Source of the DNA: Zygnema cylindricum
Taxonomy: Eukaryota > Streptophyta > Zygnematophyceae > Zygnematales > Zygnemataceae
DNA length: 64,000 bases
Direction of reading: 5' to 3'
NCBI GenBank assembly: GCA_037447655.1
Contig: JBBHKE010002679.1
Span: 50,097 to 114,096, forward strand
The notes under the pieces are model-generated. The model saw only the letters and a list, made by a program, of their open reading frames with translations, ran no database searches and was not told the origin of the DNA. Below are positions 57,346-64,000 of the stretch, piece after piece (positions within the stretch are counted from its first letter, which is position 1; each line of letters starts with the position of its first letter). The translations under genes and the position numbers were made by a program.

Positions 57346-58400
57346 CAAAGCTATTCAACAGATTGACCATCAAATCTAAACTCAACGGTACTTAACTGTA
57401 CTAATCTGTACTTAAATGTACAATATTTGACAAGCTAACGTAGGTAACTGCGCGCAACCAAAATAATCTCTGCGCTGATCATTTCCCTAAATAAATGAGA
57501 GAAAAATATTACATGGAAAAGCCAAAAACAATTCAGTTTAAACTGTCAGTTTGCCTTACAGCATTACTCTAAAATCCAAAATAAAATAGAATTCCAAAAA
57601 AAAAAAAAAAATCCAACACCATAACTACAAGATTTTCAATCGCGACATTTCACAACTTCAGCTTTAACTTCAAATTTCACAACTCCAAAAAAAAATGATT
57701 TCAAAAGTAATTGCTTAAAAAATAAAATAAGAAAACAATTCACGAACGGTAAAAATTATTCTTTGAAAAGAAGTTACAAAATTGTTTTTTTATGCAACAA
57801 CCTTCGCAACTGAATTGTTCCTACACTAATTTTTAAAAAGTACAAAGGGTACCAAAAGTACCAAAAAGTACAGAAACGTACAAAAAAAAGTTAAGTAAAA
57901 AAGAAAAAAAGGAAAAAGAAAGGAAAAAAAAAGAAAAAGCGAGCATTTGCTCTTTCTATTGAAGTACCACTACCTTGCTATTGGAAAAAAAAACCCTCGA
58001 TAAGAAAATGAGACCCTTATTATGACACCCCCTTTGGTTTATCTGTTTTTTTTTTTTCCTCTCTTTTTCTTTTTAGCACACATTTCAATTCAAAATCGGA
58101 TTTAAAAAACTTCAAAAAAGGGCAATTTTATTGAGCATATTCCCACATTCAGAATCGTCAGATGATGTCTGGAACTTCAAAACCTTAAATAAAAAAAAGG
58201 TTCAAATATTGTTTGGAAAACGTTACCAACATGTCGAAAGAAATGTTCAAAAACGTTTGCCGAGATGTTCCCAAAATGTTACCAATTTTTGTTCCAAAAC
58301 GTTTTGAAAAACACTAGAAAAACATTTCCAAAAACACTTTCAGAAACACTTTTGAAGAAGTTTCCCAAAACATTGTTTATTATTACGATTACTATTATTA
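57346..58400. other. intergenic, downstream of the WD40 gene
   Basis: AT-rich, with poly-A runs and GTACAAAAAGTACC words near 57840-57890. AAACGTT/ACGTTT words recur at 58220-58330. No gene seen. Confidence 0.5.
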
Positions 58401-61400
58401 TTAGTCAATCCGGTGCAATCCTATGTTCAAATCGGACGAAATCGAGACGACAAGAGGATAACTCGAGTGCCAAACCGCTTTAAAAACTCTTTTAGTGTGG
58501 GCCGGGACCGTGGAGGCCGGAACCTTACTATTATATCGAATATCGAAAAGATTAATTATGGGATCGGCCGATCCGGCGGTCAAAAAGAGCCCATCGGGAG
58601 ACCATGAGGAAGTGATTAACGCCGATTGAGAATCGGAGCTTTTTTGCTCCCATCCGAAAGAATGCATTTGAATTTTTGGGGCACGGAAATCGAAAAGTCG
58701 TAATTGCTGCCCGGGAGTCCTGCGAACGAAAAGAAAAAAAAAAAAAGGTGAAAAGGAAGAGGTGGAAAGGAAAAGGTGAAAGGAAATGGTTGCAAGAAAA
58801 GGTGAAAGAAAAGATGAAAGAAAAAGTGAACGAAAAGGTGAAAGAAAAGGTGAAAGGAAAAGGTGAAAGAAAAGGTGAAAGGAAAAGTTTAAAGTAGGTA
58901 AAAGAAAAAGGTAAAGCAAAAGGTAAAGAAAAGGCATTTAACAACACGTGAGGAGGAAAAAAAAACCCAGAAAACAAAAAAAAAACATCCAAAAACCAAC
59001 CAAAAAACCAACCAAAAACCAGCCAAAAAACAGCCAAAAAACAACAAGAAACCACCCAAAAACCAACCAAAAAAAAGTGGAAAAAACCGTAAGAAAAAAA
59101 AGAAAAAAAGACTCACGTCGTCTGGACCCCAAGTAAATTATGGTCGGCCGGGTTGGGAAGGACTTCGCTGGCCTTATTGTCCAACATGTGGGCCGAGGCG
59201 AGCCTCTCGGACCTCATATCCCATAGTGCGACTCGACGGTCCATACCGCAGGAAACCACCGCCTTCCGGTGGAACAAACCGGCGGCACTCGACGCCGCCG
59301 CGGTGTGGACAGTTTTATGAAGTTTTTTCACCTGCCCGAAAACAGTTTTTTTTTCACTAAACCTGCCCGAAAACAATTTTCTCCACTAAGCCTGCCCGAA
59401 AACAGTTTTTTTTCACTAAGCCTGCCTGAAAATATATTTGTTTACTAAGGTGCCAGAAAACTTTTTTTTTTTTTTTACTTGTCTTTTTTACCTGCCCGAA
59501 AACGAGGTTTTTAAGGAGGCCGGCGGTAGAACAAACTAGGTCTGCCCGAAAACAATCTTTTGACTAAAGACAAGGGGAATACCTGCCCAACAACATGTTG
59601 TTATTTTCACCTCGACCGAAACCATTTATATTTTAATAGGGTGTTAGGTCTTTTCCTTATGCAAAAACATGTTTTTTTCCTAAAGACAGGGAAGGTTTAG
59701 TTCGGGACAGTTAGAAACGGTCTTGTGTAATTCATTTACCTGGCAAAAAACCTTTTTTTTACTAGACCTGCCGAAAAAGTTTTATTTCCTAAAGTGAAAG
59801 GGGTATGTTTACTGCTGGGCTGTTATTAACATTTTTACGAAAGGTCCATTACCTGCCTGAAAATGTCATTTTACTATCATTTGTTTTCCTAAACTGTTAA
59901 GCTTTCCTATCTGTCTGAGGAGAGTTTTTAAAGCCTACCGTTAACATAAACCCACAAGAGCCATGTTCATCCTCCAATTCAACAAATGTTACAAAATATT
60001 TCAAATCCTATTCAAAAAAGATGATACCAAAATAAACAAAGACCTCGAATAAATTAAGATACTGAATAAATAAGGATCTCGAATAAATAAAGGTCTCGAA
60101 TAAATAAAAATATCGAATAAATTAAGATCTCGAATAAATAAAGGTCGCGATAAAAGAAAAAAAAATAGGAACTCACATCCATTGTCCCATCCTCTTTATG
60201 AGTCCACAAAGCGACCAAATGGTCGCTTCCGGCCGTCACAAACTGCACCGGTTCGTCCCACGGCATATACGCCACACAGTTGATCACCCCCTTTTCATGC
60301 GGCCGTTCCGTTAGGAATAACGGAGGCTGGAGAGGGAGAGGGAGAGAGAGAGTGAGAGTTAATTTCTTTCTTTCACAAAATTTTCCAGTGATGCTGGTCA
60401 TAACCAGGAAATCAGTCAAGGATTCTTGTAACCAAACAAGTTTTTCCCACCGTGGAATCCAGATTTGATGGTTGCTTGTGAATTCAAAGGTGTGCCAGTG
60501 ATGTCACTTGATTGTGTGATTATCAATTGCTTCTTACATTGCTAAACAACCCTAAAAAGCCCTAAAAAAGTGTAAAAAATACTAATTGTTTTCTTCTTAA
60601 AGCTAATTTGTTAAGCAGTTGAAAATCATCCATGTTGCTTGTACTTGAAGTAGAATCAATAACACTAAAATAAAAAGCCACACTATATACTTCTTTACAC
60701 TAAATGCAATTCACAGTGAATTTCAGAAAAAAATACCATCACCTACTTATTTATTTTCGGCAGATAAACTACGCCCCCATAATCTTCCTGTTGCAGAAAA
60801 ATCACTCTTAAGTTAACAATTTTTAGGGAAGAAAAACCACTGTTCATCGCAGAGGAATTATTAATTTAAATGGGGAATTACAGTATTAAAAAATTTATTT
60901 GGTGCAAGGAGACATGGCTGAATGGAGTCAACTCCCTTTAACAGCATTATCAACACTATTTTATGGACTTTACCCAGAAAAAAGTTGCAACAAATTATTG
61001 TTATTAACAGTGATAGTGATGGGCAGAGTACTGACAACTTATTATACTGCTGCAGAAAATCTAGCTTCAACATAATAATGTTTGCTCTTGCCTTGTTTTT
61101 CCATATAAAAACAATCCTATTATACTGTTGCTGAAAATTTTAACTCAACGTATTGATTTGCTCTGACCTCCTTAATTTCATGCAAAACACTACCTGCAAC
61201 TTATTTTACTGTTGCAGAAAATATAATTTCTCAACTTATTCTGATGTAAAAAAATTACGGAATTACACCGTTGTAGAAAATCTTAACTCAGCATAGTGTC
61301 TTGATTTGCTCTCGCCTCATTTTACAACTTATTAGACTGCTGCAGAAGTCCTAGCCTCAATGTACCAACTTACTTTCAACTCATTATTCTGCTGCAAAAA

Positions 61401-63885
61401 AGCTACACTGTCTATAATATTTCCTTCCGCCTTCAAACTCATTTTTCTCAACACATTCTATACTGTGTTACAGTTACGGTTACGGTTACAGTTACATTTA
61501 CAGTTAACTGTTAAAGATACGGTTTACGATTACAATTGCCATGGAAAAGTAAGATCCTTCCTTCCGACTAATGGTCTCCAAATGAAAATTGTAATTTAAG
61601 TGGCCAAAAGAAACATCAACACTAATAGCGATACCTGGTGCACTTTCTCCTAGATTCTCACCCCACAAAAGGTCTTCTCACCTTACTAGTACTTATTCAT
61701 GATTGCCATTTCCTCACCTTAGTAGTACTTATTCAAAATTGCCATTTCCCCACCTTACTAGCACTTATTCGTAATTGCCATTTCCTCACCTTACTAGTAC
61801 TTATTCATAATTGCCATTTTCTCACCTTACTCTTGTTCTGCAGCAGTGCCACCTGCGAGTCTCCCTGGTCGGCCGCAAAGGAAACCGCCAACTGCTCTCC
61901 CGACGAATGCCACGCCACACTCTCCGGCCACCGCCTGTTCTTTGTCATGCAGTCTGTAGAAAACCGTAACTCTAAATCTCTCCTACCCTCCAAAAAAACG
62001 ACAAAAAAAAGGTTAACTGCCTGTTCTTTGTCATGCAGTCCGTGGAAAACCTCAACTCTAAATTTCTCCTAAGCCCTCCAAGAAAATGACAAAAAACGTG
62101 CAGAAATTAACCGCCTGTTCAACATGTAGAAATCGGCAACCCTAAATCTCTCCTGAACCGTCCAAGAAAATGACATAAACAGTTTTTAGTAAGTTACTTC
62201 ACACATTCTTCCCATTTTTTTGAAGAAAAAATCCACAAACCTTTCAACCACTCTAATGGTCTAATAAACATTCCCTAAAAACTAGATCAAAACTAGATCA
62301 CACGTACTGAAACTTAACTCTTACTTACATTGAAATTCAGTTCACATTCACTGAAATCTCAAATTTACTGAATCTCAAACTTTCTATATTTTAGGAAGAT
62401 TGTGTGGTTTTTAAACAACAAACAGGAAAAATTAAGCTTTCAAATGTCATATTCTTACCCTCGTTGTTGTAGCGTCCAAAAATGCACATATCCATCCAGT
62501 GCACTGCAATCGGCCAATCAAACGGAATGAAATCAGAATCACGTCAAATCACATCAAATCAAATCCAATCCAATCCACACCGTACCAGACTTGCTTGGAC
62601 CGGAGCGGACCAGACCAGATCCGGAGCAGATCCGGACTGAACCGAACCGAATCGAAGTGAATCAAATCAAGGTGAATTGAATTGAATCAAATCAAATCAG
62701 ATAAAACCAAGCCAAATAAGATCAGCTCAGAATAAGATCACATCAAAACGATTCAAATGAAATCCCATCAGACTCACTCTCCCAAACCACATGAATACGG
62801 CAAATCAAGGAGAAAACTTTCATATCCATCATCCAAAACTCAACGTTTTCCCCAAAAAACTCCCCTTTCCTTCCCATTCCATGCTACTACATTGCGGATT
62901 CTTACTGCTCATTTAAACCTAAAAACACTCGAGACAAGGGTCTTTCTGCCTAACTAATGTAATGCACTGCCATTTATGAAATTTATAAATTGAATGAAAT
63001 TCCTGAATCAAATGAAATTCTTGAAACCAAACGAAAAGGAAAAAAGGCACTTACCTGGTGATGCAGTGAGAGGGATTCTCAGGATTCAAAACTAAGGTTC
63101 GAAGTTTCCGTTTGTGTTGACTCGTCAAATAGATTGGTTGTGAAAGACGAGGAGTCTCCGGCTCCCATTTACTTCGAATAAGAGGAATAACATCGGTTGA
63201 AGCTGGAAGAGGTTTTGATCTTGCTGTTACACACAACGGGAAAAGTTGTTACTTTTAACACCATTTTCCATTATTCTTTTCAAAGGAACTGACACAGAGA
63301 GAGGAGAAAATACACCTAAGTAGAGGAACTTTTGACAGTAATATCAATAATATCATACGTCTTCCTCTTTTTTTAAATGAAGAATGAAGCAGCAATTCCT
63401 TAGGATCGAAACCAAAACGCGGAGAGGCAGAGGAGATTATGAGAGAAGGTGAAAGGGAAAGGAGAAAAGAGATAAAAAAACGAGAGAGAGAGAGAGAGGG
63501 GAAAAGGAAAAGCAAAAAGATGGAGTAGGTAAAGAAAATATGAATGCTCACGAGGGGGTGGGAGGAAAACATTCTTCGACGGAACTTTGGCGGGTGCCTT
63601 TGCCTCTTGCGGGAGACCTTTTAGACCTCCACCCTCTCTTCCTCCAAAATTTCTCTCACTTTCAACCGTCATCCTTTTATTCGAAGGACCACCTGATGAC
63701 CCGCTTCCACTCGCCATGGATCCAACTCCTCCGCCAACAGGACGAGCTCTCGGAACCGGTGACAATCCATTAGGAAGGACAAGTGGCAGTTTCTCATTCG
63801 TCGACGGTTTGGTAGAACGTGACGACGGATCCAATCTTTGAAGGATTCTTTCAGCTTTCGCCAGCTTAACTTTTGCATCCAACAG
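58401..63885 (-). CDS. WD40-repeat (transducin) family protein, 5' end outside window
   Basis: Seven minus-strand exons: 63885-63552, 63223-63055, 62503-62459, 61982-61826, 60326-60177, 59331-59117 and 58719-58401 (TAA). All phases agree (1, 2, 2, 0, 0, 2), giving 462 residues. The first exon codes a Ser/Gly/Arg-rich N-terminal part after a helical start (LLDAKVKLAKAERILQRL). Then PIYLTSQHKRKLRTLVLN, ALDGYVHFWTLQQR, RRWPESVAWHSSGEQLAV, ERPHEKGVINCVAYMPWDEP, FVTAGSDHLVALW, VSCGMDRRVALWDM, GQQLRLFDFRAPKIQMHSFG, WSPDGLFLTAGSADPIINLF and VFKAVWHSSYPLVVSISSD form the blades of a beta-propeller. I recall similar proteins from land plants but cannot give a name or function with certainty. The reading frame is intact. 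An acceptor at 63885 implies upstream exons. Confidence 0.88.
58735..59110 (-). repeat. purine-rich repeats in the last WD40 intron
   Basis: Plus-strand AAAGGTGAAAGA 12-bp-like units (58745-58910), then ACCAACCAAAAA/CAGCCAAAAA units (58980-59070). On the gene strand these are pyrimidine-rich and run up to the acceptor of the last exon. Confidence 0.8.
59331..59600 (-). repeat. tandem copies of a splice acceptor, about 30-bp unit
   Basis: On the gene strand the word TTTTCGGGCAG-G recurs upstream of the exon at 59331. Its plus-strand inverse (CCTGCCCGAAAA or a close variant) starts near 59331, 59362, 59391, 59421, 59451, 59491, 59541 and 59582. Most copies are followed by GTTTAGTGAAAAAAA-like sequence similar to the first bases of the exon itself. 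Confidence 0.85.
61545..61644. mobile_element. foldback MITE, family A, right half in a WD40 intron
   Basis: CTTCCGACTAATGGTCTCCA, TTTAAGTGGCCAAAAGAAAC, then ACACTAATAGCGATACCTGG match the right half of the copy at 40910-41142. The left half is not recognisable. Confidence 0.7.
61677..61825 (-). repeat. 36-bp tandem array carrying a splice donor
   Basis: The plus-strand word CTCACCTTACT starts at 61677, 61713, 61749 (as CCCACC), 61785 and 61821, a constant 36-bp step. On the gene strand each is AGTAAG followed by GTGAG (GTGGG in one), the same sequence as the real exon end at 61826. Four additional donor-like sites therefore follow the real one. Confidence 0.92.
61931..62180 (-). repeat. 86-94 bp tandem triplication of the start of an exon and its acceptor
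   Basis: Units begin at plus 61931, 62017 and 62111 (CCGCCTGTTC or CTGCCTGTTC). The first covers the 5' 50 bases of the exon ending at 61982 plus its acceptor. The other two lie in the intron and keep an AG followed by GAGARATTTAG on the gene strand. Confidence 0.9.
62560..62760. repeat. AATCAAATCAAATC low-complexity stretch
   Basis: Short words AATCAAATC, AATCCAATCC, GGACCAGACC and GATCAGATC follow one another in the intron between exons 62503 and 63055. Confidence 0.7.
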
Positions 63886-64000
63886 CTGTTTCACAAAACC
63901 ACATCCATCCCAAAGAAAAAAAAACGAACGGTAAGGAAAAAACTGATCTCAACAAGCAGATCTAAGGTCCATAAATCATCTAAATCTTCGATGTAAAGTG
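63886..64000 (-). other. intron or upstream part of the WD40 gene
   Basis: The acceptor TGTGAAACAG before the exon at 63885 suggests intron sequence continuing past the window edge. Confidence 0.5.

Noticed and set aside
55854-57395. Plus-strand frames of 285 and 190 residues with membrane-like Phe/Ile/Ser content
   Set aside because: They follow the 15-16 bp minisatellite and have no start context, splice sites or domain.
61480-61520. Telomere-like GGTTAC repeats
   Set aside because: Only a few imperfect TTACGGTTACAG words within an intron; not a telomeric array.

Overview
The window is a gene-poor, repeat-rich stretch of nuclear DNA from a eukaryote with ordinary GT-AG introns. The recognisable genes point to a photosynthetic, probably green-lineage (plant or streptophyte-like alga) genome: plant-type extracellular leucine-rich repeats coded by 72-nt phase-2 exons, a decayed plant-organelle-type lysyl-tRNA synthetase, a WD40 protein of the kind I recall from land plants, and Ty1/copia retrotransposons. 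This placement is an inference; no species is claimed. There are two N gaps (535-1238 and 28991-29000).

Layout. 1387-11259 (+): an LRR / EGF-like / proline-rich protein gene in seven visible exons, with a decayed copia element inside one intron. 11260-18095: no recognised gene; diverged duplications, a foldback MITE, a long hairpin and a 22-bp minisatellite. 18096-20823 (+): four exons of a lysyl-tRNA synthetase pseudogene. 20951-33164: tandem arrays, a 611-bp inverted-repeat element, a copia gag-protease fragment and several dispersed repeat pairs, with no intact gene. 33170-39675 (+): a complete-length Ty1/copia element with 481-bp LTRs and a CGCCA target duplication, but a broken coding region. 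39844-41142: two MITEs. 41930-44260 (+): the 5' exons of an AMP-binding (adenylate-forming) enzyme, followed directly across a CT microsatellite by the 3' exons of a class I/II PLP aminotransferase (44308-47632). 49634-50385 (-): NDUFS6, a mitochondrial complex I subunit. 52032-54734 (+): an unrecognised three-exon gene. 55393-57345: a minisatellite of nearly 2 kb. 58401 to beyond the right edge (-): a seven-exon WD40 gene.

The most striking pattern is in the introns. In at least three loci (LRR gene, LysRS pseudogene, WD40 gene) short tandem duplications contain or abut an exon-intron border, so additional splice acceptors or donors sit in series inside the intron. The WD40 gene alone has three such arrays with unit lengths near 30, 36 and 86 bp. 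Introns are also loaded with CT or CCCTCT tracts, and one of these marks the abrupt junction between the two truncated enzyme genes at 44.3 kb. No bacterial operons, CRISPR arrays, rRNA or tRNA genes were seen.
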